Shown piece after piece: positions 17,923 to 27,875 of a stretch of 64,000 nt of DNA. The DNA lies in contig NZ_CCDG010000078.1 of NCBI RefSeq assembly GCF_000723885.1, positions 1 to 64,000 of the forward strand, given 5' to 3'. Both the position numbers and the translations under genes were made by a program. Under the pieces are notes generated by a model, which saw only the letters and a list, made by a program, of their open reading frames with translations, made no database searches and had not been told where the DNA came from. How positions within the stretch are numbered: the first letter of the stretch is position 1; each line of letters begins with the position of its first letter. Source of the stretch: Paenibacillus camerounensis (GTDB lineage Bacteria; Bacillota; Bacilli; Paenibacillales; Paenibacillaceae).

Positions 17923-19578
17923 ATGAGGAAAAGAAGGGTTTATACTGGAGCATTGGCAATGGTATTGACAGGTTCATTGGTTCTGGCCGGCTGCGGTCCA
18001 AAAACGGATAACAGCCCGGTGTCAGCCGCTGATCCGCAAAGCTCAGGCAATGCAGCAGCAGTCAAGACGTCCGCTACTATCAATATCGAATCCGAACCTC
18101 CTCAGCTGAGCTCCCTGCGCACAACAGATGTCGTATCGATGAATGTTCTGCGGCATGTTCAGGAAGGCCTGACCAGGCTGGATCAGAGCAATCAGCCTAT
18201 TCCCGGTGCGGCAGAGAGCTGGGAGGTGTCCGGAGACGGACTGATGTATACGTTCCATCTGCGGGATATGAAATGGTCTGACGGCAGCAGTGTTGCCGCC
18301 TCTGATTTCGCTTTTGCCTGGAAGCTGATTCTCAGTCCGGGTTATGGAGCACCGTATGCTTATCTTCTGTACCCGATTGCAGGTGCACAGGATTACAATG
18401 CCGGCACCGGCAGTGAAGATGCCATTGGGATCAAGGTGGTGGATGAGAAGACCCTTCAGGTTACTTTGAGCCAGCCGACCGCGTATTTTCCTTTTTTGAC
18501 CGCAGCTGCCTCTTATCTCCCGATTAATGAAGCGAATTACTCCAAACAAACCGCAGACGGCTATGGAGCGGAAGCGGCAACCCTGCTGTACAACGGTCCA
18601 TGGAAAATTGACAGCTGGGAGCATAACAGCCAGATTACACTGGTTAAAAACGAAGATTATTACGATGCAGCCAGCGTTAAGCTGGATACCATCAATATGA
18701 AGATTGTCAGTGAAGCCGGCACTGCGTACAATATGTTCGCCTCGGGTGAGCTGGATACGGTAACGCTTCACGACGGAGATCAGATCCAGCAGGCCAAGAA
18801 CGCCGGATATGAGGTTCTGACCAAGTCCGACGGGGCCACCTCTTATTTCGTATACAATACGCAGGATGCTATTCTCAAAAATAATAATGTCCGCACTGCG
18901 CTCACCTACGCCATCGACAGAACCTCCCTGATCAATAATGTGCTAAAGGACAGCTCAGTACCGGCACTCAGCTTCACGAACCCGGATGTCAGCGGCGAGA
19001 ACGGCAGCTTCAAGGAGGAAGTAGGCGACTTACTGAAGGATAATGATGGGGCAGAGGCCAAGAACTATCTGGATGCAGGGCTGACAGAGCTGGGCTTAAC
19101 CGCACTCCCGGCACTCACGCTGTTAATTGATGACCGGGGGGCGAAGAAGACGGAAGCTGCTGCTTATCAGGAATTCTGGAAAAAGAATCTCGGGATTGAA
19201 GTGGACATTGAAGTTATGCCCTATAAAGCGATGCGGGCCAAGGTGGACAGTAAGGACTTCCAGATTGCTATCGGCGGCTGGGGACCTGACTATAATGATC
19301 CGATGACCTTTCTCGATATGTTAGTGACCGGCGGAGGCAATAACAGCTCCTCATACAGTAATACCGAATATGATCAGTACATTACACAGGCAACCGTAGA
19401 AAAAGATCCGGCTAAACGGTTCGGGCTGCTGCGGCAGGCTGAAACCAAGCTGATGCAGGATTTGCCGATCGGACCTATCTATTTTATGAACCAGTCCTAC
19501 GCGGTGCAGCCGGGGTTAAAGGGCGTTGTCCGCAGTGCGTTCCAGGATATCAACCTGTACTGGGCCTATTTTGAATAA
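17923..19578 (+). CDS. oppA: Oligopeptide ABC transporter substrate-binding lipoprotein
   Basis: The 551-residue lipoprotein has a signal ending LVLAGCGP, so C24 would be lipidated. The family-5 extracellular binding-protein fold follows: EPPQLSSLRTTDVVSMNVLRHVQEGL at the start, GDGLMYTFHLRDMKWSDGSSV, VRTALTYAIDRTSLI and a C-terminal GPIYFMNQSYAVQPGLKG. It captures peptides outside the cell and delivers them to the OppB/OppC channel encoded next. The ATG follows TAGGGGGTAGGAAT. It opens a same-strand cluster that runs to 29315 with gaps mostly under 60 bases. Confidence 0.93.
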   Translation: MRKRRVYTGALAMVLTGSLVLAGCGPKTDNSPVSAADPQSSGNAAAVKTSATINIESEPPQLSSLRTTDVVSMNVLRHVQEGLTRLDQSNQPIPGAAESWEVSGDGLMYTFHLRDMKWSDGSSVAASDFAFAWKLILSPGYGAPYAYLLYPIAGAQDYNAGTGSEDAIGIKVVDEKTLQVTLSQPTAYFPFLTAAASYLPINEANYSKQTADGYGAEAATLLYNGPWKIDSWEHNSQITLVKNEDYYDAASVKLDTINMKIVSEAGTAYNMFASGELDTVTLHDGDQIQQAKNAGYEVLTKSDGATSYFVYNTQDAILKNNNVRTALTYAIDRTSLINNVLKDSSVPALSFTNPDVSGENGSFKEEVGDLLKDNDGAEAKNYLDAGLTELGLTALPALTLLIDDRGAKKTEAAAYQEFWKKNLGIEVDIEVMPYKAMRAKVDSKDFQIAIGGWGPDYNDPMTFLDMLVTGGGNNSSSYSNTEYDQYITQATVEKDPAKRFGLLRQAETKLMQDLPIGPIYFMNQSYAVQPGLKGVVRSAFQDINLYWAYFE

Positions 19579-19608
19579 GGGTTCATGGTATGAAATGAGG
19601 TGGAGGAT

Positions 19609-20568
19609 TTGCTTCGATATATCGTGCAGCGTCTTGGCTTTGCGGTACTGACACTTTGGGTGCTGATTACATTGACTTTTGTCCTCATGCAGCTCCTGCC
19701 CGGAGATCCGTTCGTCGGGGACAGGGCGCTTACAGACAGTGTGAAGAATGCCCTTTATGCCAAGTATGGGCTTGATCAGCCGGTCTATATTCAATATCTA
19801 AAATACTTAGGTAACGCTGTCCAGGGAGATTTCGGCGACTCGCTGATCTATACCGGCAGACCGGTCAGTACGATTCTGGAGGAGGCCTTTCCTTTTTCAA
19901 TCGATCTCGGTATACGGGCGCTCGTCTTTGCCGTCTTCGCTGGTATGCTGCTGGGGATTACCGCTGCGCTGAAGAAAGGAACGGGCTGGGATACGGTCTC
20001 GATGATTATCGCAGCAATCGGAATCTCAGTCCCCAGCTTCATCCTGGGCTCACTGCTCCAGTACTTCCTGGCGCTTAAGCTCTCAGGCTTCACGAACACA
20101 CAATTCGGTTTCCGCCTGCTGCCGATCAGCGGGTGGGCCTCTGAACAGCATAAAATTCTGCCGCCGTTCGTGCTGGGACTCAGCTCGCTGGCGATTATCG
20201 CCCGGATGATGCGCAGCAGCCTGCTGGAGGTTGCCGGCCAGGAATATGTCAAAACGGCTAAGGCACGCGGCCTGTCCATGCCGCTGCTGGTTACCCGGCA
20301 TATGCTGCGCAATGCCATACTGCCGGTATTAACCATTCTTGGCCCGCTCACGGCATCGGTGCTGACAGGAGCCTTTGTGGTGGAGAATATTTTTAATATT
20401 CCGGGCATGGGGAAATATTTCGTCAGCAGTGTGCAGACCAACGACTATCCGATGATTGCCGGAACAACACTGTTCCTCGGTGCTTTTCTGATCGGTGCCA
20501 ATCTGCTGGTTGACCTGTCGTATACGCTTGTTGATCCGAATATCAAACTCTACAAAGCGAAAGTGTGA
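19609..20568 (+). CDS. oppB: Oligopeptide ABC transporter permease OppB
   Basis: The 319-residue permease has six membrane helices and the binding-protein-dependent EAA loop (about residues 200-220: EVAGQEYVKTAKARGLSMPLLVTRHMLRNAILP), which docks on the ATPases. I chose the TTG at 19609 because GAGGTGGAGGA lies directly before it, giving the usual family start MLRYIVQRL; a GTG nine bases upstream lies inside that ribosome site. It forms the membrane channel with OppC. Confidence 0.92.
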   Translation: MLRYIVQRLGFAVLTLWVLITLTFVLMQLLPGDPFVGDRALTDSVKNALYAKYGLDQPVYIQYLKYLGNAVQGDFGDSLIYTGRPVSTILEEAFPFSIDLGIRALVFAVFAGMLLGITAALKKGTGWDTVSMIIAAIGISVPSFILGSLLQYFLALKLSGFTNTQFGFRLLPISGWASEQHKILPPFVLGLSSLAIIARMMRSSLLEVAGQEYVKTAKARGLSMPLLVTRHMLRNAILPVLTILGPLTASVLTGAFVVENIFNIPGMGKYFVSSVQTNDYPMIAGTTLFLGAFLIGANLLVDLSYTLVDPNIKLYKAKV

Positions 20569-20572
20569 GGAT

Positions 20573-21490
20573 ATGCAATATAAAGCGGAAATGTTTGAAT
20601 GGACCGGGCCGGCCAAAGAGGAACAGACGCTTTCCGGGAGCGGAGCAGCGGGATACTGGAAAGATGTCCGGCAGCGCCTGCGCGGCAATAAGGTCGTTAC
20701 GAGCTGTCTAGTCATCCTGCTGCTGCTTGTAGCTGGGGCAATATTCGTGCCGCTGTTCAGCCGTTACAGTATTTCGGATCAGGATCTGAGCAGCACCAAT
20801 CTGGGATGGATGACCGGAGGGCATCTTTTTGGGACTGACAAGCTCGGCCGTGACTTATTCGTCCGGGTCTGGTATGGAACGCGGATTTCGTTAATTATCG
20901 CTTTCTCAGCCGTGTTAATCGACCTGGTAGTCGGTATGGTCTACGGCGGGATTGCCGGATATTTCGGCGGTAAAACAGATGAGATCATGATGCGTGTGCT
21001 TGAGGTCGTTGTTGCTATTCCCTATATGATTATCGTGATTCTGCTGATGATTGTCCTGAAGCCTGGGGTAACTACGATTATTCTCGCTTACGGGGCAATC
21101 GGCTGGACGGGAATGGCCCGGCTGGTCCGGGGCCAAATGATGCAGCTGAAGGAGAAGGAATATGTGCTTGCTTCGCGCCTGCTGGGGGCGGGGTCATGGA
21201 GAATTATTTTCCGCGGACTGATCCCGAATTCCCTGGGAGTAATTATTGTTAATCTGACGTTAACCATTCCTTCGGCGATCTTTACGGAAGCCTTTCTGAG
21301 CTATATCGGGCTGGGGGTTCAGATACCGCTGGCCAGTCTGGGTACACTTGCCTCGGAAGGGATTACCAGCTTCCAGACCTATCCTGGCCTGTTGATCATC
21401 CCGGCAGTATTCTTATGTGTAACCATGCTTACCTTCAATCTACTGGGTGATACATTGCGGGATGTTATTGACCCTAAATCCAAAGAATAG
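20573..21490 (+). CDS. oppC: Oligopeptide ABC transporter permease OppC
   Basis: The 305-residue permease has an N-terminal cytoplasmic arm, the OppC_N helix (VVTSCLVILLLLVAGAIFVPLF) and five further helices, with the EAA loop at LKEKEYVLASRLLGAGSWRIIFRGLIPN. GTDKLGRDLFVRVWYGTRISL is a strong family signature. The ATG at 20573 starts four bases after the oppB stop, so the genes are coupled; longer in-frame starts inside oppB are not needed. Confidence 0.92.
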   Translation: MQYKAEMFEWTGPAKEEQTLSGSGAAGYWKDVRQRLRGNKVVTSCLVILLLLVAGAIFVPLFSRYSISDQDLSSTNLGWMTGGHLFGTDKLGRDLFVRVWYGTRISLIIAFSAVLIDLVVGMVYGGIAGYFGGKTDEIMMRVLEVVVAIPYMIIVILLMIVLKPGVTTIILAYGAIGWTGMARLVRGQMMQLKEKEYVLASRLLGAGSWRIIFRGLIPNSLGVIIVNLTLTIPSAIFTEAFLSYIGLGVQIPLASLGTLASEGITSFQTYPGLLIIPAVFLCVTMLTFNLLGDTLRDVIDPKSKE

Positions 21491-21501
21491 AGGGATGCCT
21501 G

Positions 21502-22533
21502 ATGGAAGATTCCCGGCGAACCGTGTTAACCGTCAAGGATCTTCAGATCTCGATCGCAACCGGCAGCGGTGAGCTGCAGGCTGTAAGAGGTGTCTCCTTC
21601 CACATTCAAGAAGGGGAGGCGCTGGTGCTGGTCGGTGAATCCGGCTGCGGCAAAAGCGTAACAGCCCAGACACTGATGAGACTGAATCCTGATCCTCCTG
21701 TTCATATTAAAGGCGGAGAAATCAGGCTGGCGGATATTGATATTGTCCAGGCAGATGAGAGGCAGATGCAGCAGATCAGAGGTTCTCTTGTTGGCATGAT
21801 ATTTCAGGACCCGATGACCTCCCTGAATCCGACAATGACGGTAGGGAAGCAGATTGGTGAAACACTGGAGATACATCACAAGCTAAAGCGGAAGTCACGA
21901 TGGCAAAAAGCCGTGGAACTGCTGGATGCCGTGCGGATTCCCGGTGCGGCGGGGCGGGCACGGGAGTATCCCGGGGCGTTCAGCGGCGGCATGCGGCAGC
22001 GGGCGCTGATTGCTGCCGCCATTGCCTGCAAGCCGAAGCTTCTGATTGCCGATGAGCCGACGACGGCGCTGGATGTGACGATTCAGGCTCAGATTATCGA
22101 TCTGCTGCGAAGCATTCAGCGCGAGAACGGAATGTCCATCCTGATGATTACCCATGATCTTGCTGTTGCGGCAAGCATCGCACAGCGGATCGCGGTGATG
22201 TATGCGGGCCGGATTGTGGAGACGGGTACGGTTCAGCAAATCTTCAATAACCCGCAGCATCCGTATACTTGGGGGCTGATGAATTCGGTACCCCGGCCGG
22301 ATCAGGACAAGAACAGTGAGCTGATAACCATCGGCGGGACACCGCCCAAGCTGCTGGGTCCGGCTCCCGGCTGCAGCTTCGCTCCCAGATGCAAGTATGC
22401 GATGCGGATATGCAGCTCGGCTGACCCGGAGGAATTCGAGGTTGCTTCAGGCCACAGCTGCTCCTGCTGGCTGCTTCATCCGCAGGCCCCTGCTGCAGCC
22501 AGGGAAGTAAAGGAGGCTTATGCCATTGTCTAA
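21502..22533 (+). CDS. oppD: Oligopeptide ABC transporter ATPase OppD
   Basis: The 343-residue ATPase has Walker A GESGCGKSVT (about 50-59), signature AFSGGMRQRALIAAAIACKP, Walker B LLIADEPTTALDVT, and a switch His in MITHDLAV. The C-terminal extension has the cysteine-rich OppD/F motif (APGCSFAPRCKYAMRIC), typical of di- and oligopeptide importers, where it can bind an iron-sulphur cluster. It powers import together with OppF, whose start overlaps it by 14 bases. Confidence 0.94.
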   Translation: MEDSRRTVLTVKDLQISIATGSGELQAVRGVSFHIQEGEALVLVGESGCGKSVTAQTLMRLNPDPPVHIKGGEIRLADIDIVQADERQMQQIRGSLVGMIFQDPMTSLNPTMTVGKQIGETLEIHHKLKRKSRWQKAVELLDAVRIPGAAGRAREYPGAFSGGMRQRALIAAAIACKPKLLIADEPTTALDVTIQAQIIDLLRSIQRENGMSILMITHDLAVAASIAQRIAVMYAGRIVETGTVQQIFNNPQHPYTWGLMNSVPRPDQDKNSELITIGGTPPKLLGPAPGCSFAPRCKYAMRICSSADPEEFEVASGHSCSCWLLHPQAPAAAREVKEAYAIV

Positions 22534-23491
22534 CCGTGAGGTGCTCTTAAGCATCAAAGGACTCAGAAAGTACTTCGCTGTCGGCAGCGGCCGGATGCTG
22601 CGCGCAGTGAACGGCATAGATCTTGATATTTATAGGGGAGAGACGCTTTCGCTGGTCGGGGAAAGCGGCAGCGGCAAATCTACGCTGGGCAAAGCCATTA
22701 TGGGTGTATATCCGCCTACAGAAGGCAGTATTCATTATGCAGGACAGCCGTTCCTTGTTAAACGCAAGCAAGACAGGCTTGCCTTCTCCCGCCGGGCACA
22801 AATGATCTTTCAGGACCCCTATGCATCATTGAATCCCAGGAAGACAGTCGCGGCCATCATCGGGGAAGGCATGGATATTCACGGACTCTTCCGTGGCCGT
22901 GAGCGGCTGGAGCGGATCTGTGAGCTGCTGGAGCTGGTAGGCTTGCGGCGTGAAATGGCAAGCCGTTACCCGCATGAGTTCAGCGGGGGACAGCGGCAAC
23001 GGATAGGCATTGCCAGAGCCTTATCACTCGGACCTGAATTTATCGTCAGTGATGAACCGATCTCTGCACTGGATGTCTCCATTCAGGCACAGATTGTCAA
23101 TCTGCTGAAATCACTGCAGCGGGAGCTCTCTCTGACCCATCTGTTCATCGCCCATGACCTCAATATGGTCCGCTATATTAGCGACCGTGTAGCTGTGATG
23201 TACCTGGGCTCGATCGTTGAGCTTGCGGACAGCGGTGACATTTACGCTGAGCCGCTGCACCCTTATACACAAGGCCTGCTGTCAGCTGTACCGGTCATGA
23301 ATCCCGATAACATCCGGCCCGCCGGACAAGAGTACCTTAAAGGGGAGATACCAAGTCCGGCAAGTGATATTCCCGGCTGCGCCTTCTGCAGCCGCTGTTC
23401 CCGGGCGATGCCGGTCTGTGAGACGGCAAGGCCTCAGCCTGTTGAGGCGGCACCGGGGCATACGGTAGCCTGTCATTTATATGCGAATTGA
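22520..23491 (+). CDS. oppF: Oligopeptide ABC transporter ATPase OppF
   Basis: The 323-residue ATPase has Walker A GESGSGKSTLG, signature EFSGGQRQRIGIARALSL and Walker B FIVSDEPISALDVS, plus the Cys motif CAFCSRCSRAMPVC at the end. AAAGGAGG lies inside the end of oppD just before its ATG. It is the second ATP-binding subunit of the importer. Confidence 0.94.
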   Translation: MPLSNREVLLSIKGLRKYFAVGSGRMLRAVNGIDLDIYRGETLSLVGESGSGKSTLGKAIMGVYPPTEGSIHYAGQPFLVKRKQDRLAFSRRAQMIFQDPYASLNPRKTVAAIIGEGMDIHGLFRGRERLERICELLELVGLRREMASRYPHEFSGGQRQRIGIARALSLGPEFIVSDEPISALDVSIQAQIVNLLKSLQRELSLTHLFIAHDLNMVRYISDRVAVMYLGSIVELADSGDIYAEPLHPYTQGLLSAVPVMNPDNIRPAGQEYLKGEIPSPASDIPGCAFCSRCSRAMPVCETARPQPVEAAPGHTVACHLYAN

Positions 23492-23518
23492 TACTATTTA
23501 TTGGAGGACTGATCTGCC

Positions 23519-24511
23519 ATGTTATTTCAGCAATTGACACAGATAAGCGGCTTAAGCGGATATGAGGGTAAGGTAAGGGAGTTCATTGAAGAGCAGGTTG
23601 TATTACATGCCGATGAGGTTACTACGGATGCTATAGGTAACTTGATTGTCTACAAGCGCGGAAGCGGAGAGCATAAAAAGAAGATAATGGCCGCTGCCCA
23701 TATGGATGAAGTCGGCTTTCAGGTTATCAAGATCGAGAAAAACGGGCTGATCCGGATTAAATTCCTTGGTTATTCCCATGTGAGAAGCGCCTTTATGTCC
23801 AGAATAATTTTCACTAACGGGACAGTGGGCATCATCGGAAGCAGTGTGCCGGTGGATGAGCTGAAGCATTTTACACAGCTGTATGTTGATATCGGCTTTT
23901 CCAGCGATACTGAAGTCAAAAAAGTTGTCAATGTAGGTGACAATGCGGTCTATGAGGGGCATTATACCGAGCTTCCGGGCGGGTATGTCGTATCCAAAGC
24001 CATTGATGACCGAGTCGGCTGCTATATGATGATAGAAGCGCTCAAGGCGCTGGAAGATTGCTACAACGATGTCTATTTCGTCTTTACCGTTCAAGAGGAG
24101 GTCGGCTGCAGGGGCGCGGTTACCGCCGCTGAACGAATTCAGCCGGATATCGGCCTTGCTGTTGACATCACTCCTGCCCATGATGTTCCCGGTGATCTGA
24201 CAGGCAGCAATACCATCGGCGCAGGCCCGGCAATCAAGATCTCTGATACCTCTGTAATCTGTGATGAATATCTGGTATCTGCATTAAAAGACTTAAGCGT
24301 TCAGCATAGCCTTCCGTATCAGCTGGATGTTATCTATGTCGGCGGTACAGATGCAAGTTCAATTAACCGGTCAGGCTTCGGTGTAAAAGCTGCCGGCTTG
24401 TCTGTCGTAACCCGTTATCCGCACTGTGCAAATACTCTGTTGCAGATGTCGGATGTGGAGCACGCGATCACACTGCTGAAGCATTTTGTTAATGAGCCGT
24501 TCAAATTCTGA
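23519..24511 (+). CDS. M42-family metallo-aminopeptidase
   Basis: The 330-residue enzyme has the M42 metal-binding and catalytic residues in order: His/Asp in AAHMDEVGF, Asp in KAIDDRVGCY, the Glu pair in TVQEEVGCRGA, Asp in AVDITPAHD and a late His in TRYPHCANT. Relatives are cytoplasmic multimeric aminopeptidases acting on peptide N-termini (glutamyl- or deblocking aminopeptidase, or endoglucanase-like CelM misnamed). Encoded straight after the peptide importer, it most likely trims imported peptides. Confidence 0.92.
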   Translation: MLFQQLTQISGLSGYEGKVREFIEEQVVLHADEVTTDAIGNLIVYKRGSGEHKKKIMAAAHMDEVGFQVIKIEKNGLIRIKFLGYSHVRSAFMSRIIFTNGTVGIIGSSVPVDELKHFTQLYVDIGFSSDTEVKKVVNVGDNAVYEGHYTELPGGYVVSKAIDDRVGCYMMIEALKALEDCYNDVYFVFTVQEEVGCRGAVTAAERIQPDIGLAVDITPAHDVPGDLTGSNTIGAGPAIKISDTSVICDEYLVSALKDLSVQHSLPYQLDVIYVGGTDASSINRSGFGVKAAGLSVVTRYPHCANTLLQMSDVEHAITLLKHFVNEPFKF

Positions 24512-25670
24512 ACAGCCCCCGCTCTGGAGCCGCCCCTATGTGCTGGCGATAGGGGCTAACCTGTGTATCGTGACCGCAGTTAGTATGCTTATGATCACCT
24601 TACCGCTGTATGTGCTGGAGCTGGGCGGCAGCGGTGTTATGTCGGGGATGGTTGTTGGCGTATACGCATTTTCGGCCCTGCTGTGCAGGCCGCTGACCGG
24701 GAAGCTGTCAGATGTCCGGGGGAGAAGGCCGGTCATGATAGGCGGAATTCTGCTGCTAATTACCGCTTTTCTTTTTATGCAGCTGGCAGTGTCAGTCCCG
24801 CTGTTGCTGGCAGTCCGCATCATTCAAGGGGTTGGCTTCAGTGCACATTCCACTGCTGCAGGAACTGTGATTGCCGATGTGGTTCCATCCTCAAGACTGA
24901 CTGAAGGTATTGGCTATTACGGGGTTTCTAATACGTTGCCGACTGCCTTCGGACCTCCCCTGGGCTTATATCTGATTGCGGAGCATAGCTATAATCTGTT
25001 GTTCGGCACTGCGGCAGTCTGTGCTGTCATTGGACTGCTGCTGGCGCTGCCGATCCGTTATAAACTAGTCAAAAAGACTTATAACAACGATGAAAAATTA
25101 TCTATATTTGAAGGGACAGCTGTATTCCCCGGGCTGGTGATGTTTTTCATTACGCTGGGACTGGGCGGGATCATGACCTTTCTGCCGCAATATGCGGCAG
25201 AAAGAAGGATAGAGGGAATTGGCCTGTATTTCACTGTCTATGCCTGTGCATTGCTGCTTAGCAGGCTGTTCTCGGGCAGACTGGCTGACCGCCGGGGAAG
25301 CCGCACGGTGATGGTTCCCGGACTGGTGCTGATCGCAGGCTCGTTTGTCCTTCTGGGCTTTGCCGGTTCTTTGCCGCTGACCCTGCTGTCAGCGTTAATG
25401 TTCGGTATCGGATTTGGCAGCGTGCAGCCGGCCATGAATGCTCTTGCGGTCCGCCGGGTCTTGCCGGAGAGAAGAGGGGCAGCCAGTGCGCTTTTTACAG
25501 CCTCAATGGATTTGGGGATGGGAACTGGTTCGATATTGTGGGGAGCCATATCACAGAAGCATGGGTTTACAACGGTGTATCTAATCTGTGCAGGCTGTGC
25601 AGCGGTCTCGGCCGGAGTGTATATGTTCCTGATCAGCAGGAAGCAGCATGGAGCCGTTTCCCGACAGTAG
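24492..25670 (+). CDS. MFS transporter in the peptide cluster
   Basis: The 392-residue product has twelve membrane helices and the MFS loop motif GKLSDVRGRRPVMIGG (helix 2-3) with its repeat GRLADRRGSRTVMVPG. The ATG at 24492 lies within the last 20 bases of the peptidase gene, so expression is coupled. The type resembles sugar or drug exporters (YfcJ/YwoG-like). In this context it could export an end product of amino-acid breakdown or exchange a substrate; that is inference. Confidence 0.88.
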   Translation: MSRSNSEQPPLWSRPYVLAIGANLCIVTAVSMLMITLPLYVLELGGSGVMSGMVVGVYAFSALLCRPLTGKLSDVRGRRPVMIGGILLLITAFLFMQLAVSVPLLLAVRIIQGVGFSAHSTAAGTVIADVVPSSRLTEGIGYYGVSNTLPTAFGPPLGLYLIAEHSYNLLFGTAAVCAVIGLLLALPIRYKLVKKTYNNDEKLSIFEGTAVFPGLVMFFITLGLGGIMTFLPQYAAERRIEGIGLYFTVYACALLLSRLFSGRLADRRGSRTVMVPGLVLIAGSFVLLGFAGSLPLTLLSALMFGIGFGSVQPAMNALAVRRVLPERRGAASALFTASMDLGMGTGSILWGAISQKHGFTTVYLICAGCAAVSAGVYMFLISRKQHGAVSRQ

Positions 25671-25724
25671 CCGGGGGAAGCGTGCTGAAACAGCAGCGCC
25701 GGCAGCGCTAAGGAGGATTATATA

Positions 25725-26912
25725 ATGTATACATTTTCAAATAGAGTAGCTCAGCTAAGACCGTCGGCAATCCGTGAAAAAATGAAGCTCATGAGTAAAC
25801 CGGGTGCGATCTCATTCGCGCAGGGTAATCCATCGCCCGAAACACTGCCTTACGAGGTGCTGCAGGAAATCTCGGCACAGCTGTTCAGGGATAATCCCGC
25901 TTCGTTCCTGCAATACGGATTGACTGAAGGATATGCTCCGCTGCGGGAGCTGCTTACAGAGCGGATGCAGGTACGCTTCGGCTGCGGCAAGGAATTCGAT
26001 GAGCTGATTATTGTCTCGGGCGCCCAGCAGGGAATTGAGCTGGCCTGCAAGCTGTTCTGTAATGAAGGAGATGCTATTGTCTGCGAGAATCCGAGCTTTA
26101 TCGGGTCACTTAATGCCTTCCGGTCTTACAACACAAAGCTGCTCGGCGTTGATGTTGAGCCTGACGGAATGAACATGGAGCAGTTGGAGCGGCAGCTGTC
26201 GAGCCACGGCAATATTAAAATGATCTACACCATTCCGAACTTTCAGAATCCTACCGGTGTTACCATGTCGCTGGAGAAGCGCAAACAGCTGTATGAATTA
26301 GCAGTCCGTTACAATATTTTGATCCTCGAAGATAACCCTTACGGAGAAGTTCGGTTCTCTGGTGAAGAGCTTCCGAATATCAAATCACTGGATACAGAAG
26401 GGCTGGTAATCTATGTAGGCTCCTTCTCCAAGGTGCTCTCGGCGGGCATACGGGTCGGATATGTACTGGCACCGCTGGACATCGCCCAGAAAATGACGGT
26501 GCTTAAGCAAAGTGCCGATGTGCATACCAATTTGTTTGCCCAGATGCTGGCTGATTCCTTCATGCGGAATTACGACTATGATAGCCACATCACACGGCTG
26601 CAGCAGATATACGGGCGCAAGTGTGCACTTATGCTGAAGTGCCTCCGGGAGAGCTTCTGGGACAGCATTTCATTCAATGAGCCGGAGGGAGGCCTGTTCA
26701 TCTGGTGTACGCTGAAGGATGGCCTGTCCATGGAAGAATTCTCACGCAGGGCAGCAGAAGCCGGGGTTAGCTTCATTGCCGGCAATATGCTGGCTCTGAG
26801 TCCGGAGGACTGCCGTGATTCGTTCAGGCTTAATTTCTCTACGCCAAGCGATGTGCAGATTGTTGAGGGCGTAGCGAAGCTGGCGGATGCTCTGAACCCC
26901 GTGAAGAACTAA
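25725..26912 (+). CDS. PLP-dependent aminotransferase, class I/II
   Basis: The 395-residue enzyme is a fold-type I transaminase. The phosphopyridoxyl lysine is in GSFSKVLSAGIRVGY, the conserved Asn in TIPNFQNPTGV, and the Asp in LEDNPYGEVRF. It lacks the GntR-type N-terminus of MocR regulators. Related enzymes transaminate 2-aminoadipate, aromatic or branched-chain amino acids. Placed between peptidases and a 2-hydroxyacid dehydrogenase, it likely converts released amino acids to 2-oxoacids. An AAGGAGGATTATATA site precedes the ATG. Confidence 0.92.
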   Translation: MYTFSNRVAQLRPSAIREKMKLMSKPGAISFAQGNPSPETLPYEVLQEISAQLFRDNPASFLQYGLTEGYAPLRELLTERMQVRFGCGKEFDELIIVSGAQQGIELACKLFCNEGDAIVCENPSFIGSLNAFRSYNTKLLGVDVEPDGMNMEQLERQLSSHGNIKMIYTIPNFQNPTGVTMSLEKRKQLYELAVRYNILILEDNPYGEVRFSGEELPNIKSLDTEGLVIYVGSFSKVLSAGIRVGYVLAPLDIAQKMTVLKQSADVHTNLFAQMLADSFMRNYDYDSHITRLQQIYGRKCALMLKCLRESFWDSISFNEPEGGLFIWCTLKDGLSMEEFSRRAAEAGVSFIAGNMLALSPEDCRDSFRLNFSTPSDVQIVEGVAKLADALNPVKN

Positions 26913-26923
26913 GGAGGAATAAG

Positions 26924-27868
26924 ATGATAATTTCAACAGTGCCTTTGAATGAAGAAGTGATCCGCCATGTGCTGGAGCGGACCGGGGAGCAAATTACCGT
27001 ATGTCCCGATCTTGCAGCCCTGCCTGCAGAGGTATTGCCGCAGGTGGATGTTATGGTCGCCCGTAACGAGACCTTTAAGCCGGAGCTGCTGGAGATGCTG
27101 AGCGGACTTAGATTCCTGTACATTATGAGCGCGGGTGTCGATAATCTCCCCTTTAATGAACTGATTGCGCGAAGAATTACTGTATGTAATGCCAGCGGTA
27201 TTCACGGTCAGCAGATGAGCGAGCATGCCCTCGGAGTTATGATTGCCTTCAGCCGGAACATCGGCCTCAGCATCCGCAATCAGAGCAGCCGCCTATGGGG
27301 CGGACACAGCTCTCTGGATGAGTTGAACGGCAAAACGCTGCTGATTGTCGGTGCCGGCCGGATCGGTAAGGAAATCGGCAGACTGGCTTCTGCCTTCGGT
27401 ATGCGGATTACAGGTGTGACCCGCCGTGCACAGCCGATAGAAGGCTTCGACCTGGTATATCCGATTTCCCGTCTGCATGAAGGGCTTGGCCAGGCTGACT
27501 ATGTTATCCTGCTGACTCCGCTTACGTCTGAAACGGCCGGACTTATGGGGACTGTGGAATTTGCCGCGATGAAGCCGACGGCCGTCTTCCTGAATCTGTC
27601 ACGGGGGGAGACAGTGGATGAGCCGGCGCTCATCTCTGCCTTGAAGCAAGGAATGATCGCCGGTGCAGGGCTTGATGTATTTCAGCAGGAACCTTTACCT
27701 GCTGAGAATGAGCTATGGGCGATGGAGAATGTCATCATTACACCGCACAGTGCCGGAATTACCCGTAATTACATTCACATGTCGATGATGCATTTTATTA
27801 AGAATCTGCTGCTGTTCAGAGCCGGCGGGGAGCTGCTGAGCCCTGTGGATCTGATTGAAGCGTATTGA
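26924..27868 (+). CDS. D-2-hydroxyacid dehydrogenase
   Basis: The 314-residue enzyme has the NAD-binding Rossmann motif (LIVGAGRIGKEIGRLASAFG, about residues 141-160) and the catalytic residues of the family: Arg in LNLSRGETVDE, Glu in VFQQEPLPAENEL and His in ITPHSAGITRN. It reduces a 2-oxoacid to a D-2-hydroxyacid, or the reverse. Its place 11 bases after the aminotransferase suggests the two act in sequence. Confidence 0.92.
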   Translation: MIISTVPLNEEVIRHVLERTGEQITVCPDLAALPAEVLPQVDVMVARNETFKPELLEMLSGLRFLYIMSAGVDNLPFNELIARRITVCNASGIHGQQMSEHALGVMIAFSRNIGLSIRNQSSRLWGGHSSLDELNGKTLLIVGAGRIGKEIGRLASAFGMRITGVTRRAQPIEGFDLVYPISRLHEGLGQADYVILLTPLTSETAGLMGTVEFAAMKPTAVFLNLSRGETVDEPALISALKQGMIAGAGLDVFQQEPLPAENELWAMENVIITPHSAGITRNYIHMSMMHFIKNLLLFRAGGELLSPVDLIEAY

Positions 27869-27875
27869 GGCCGGT

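Noticed and set aside
18043..18771. 242-codon minus-strand frame opposite the binding-protein gene
   Set aside because: Shadow of the lipoprotein gene, with no domain or start signal.
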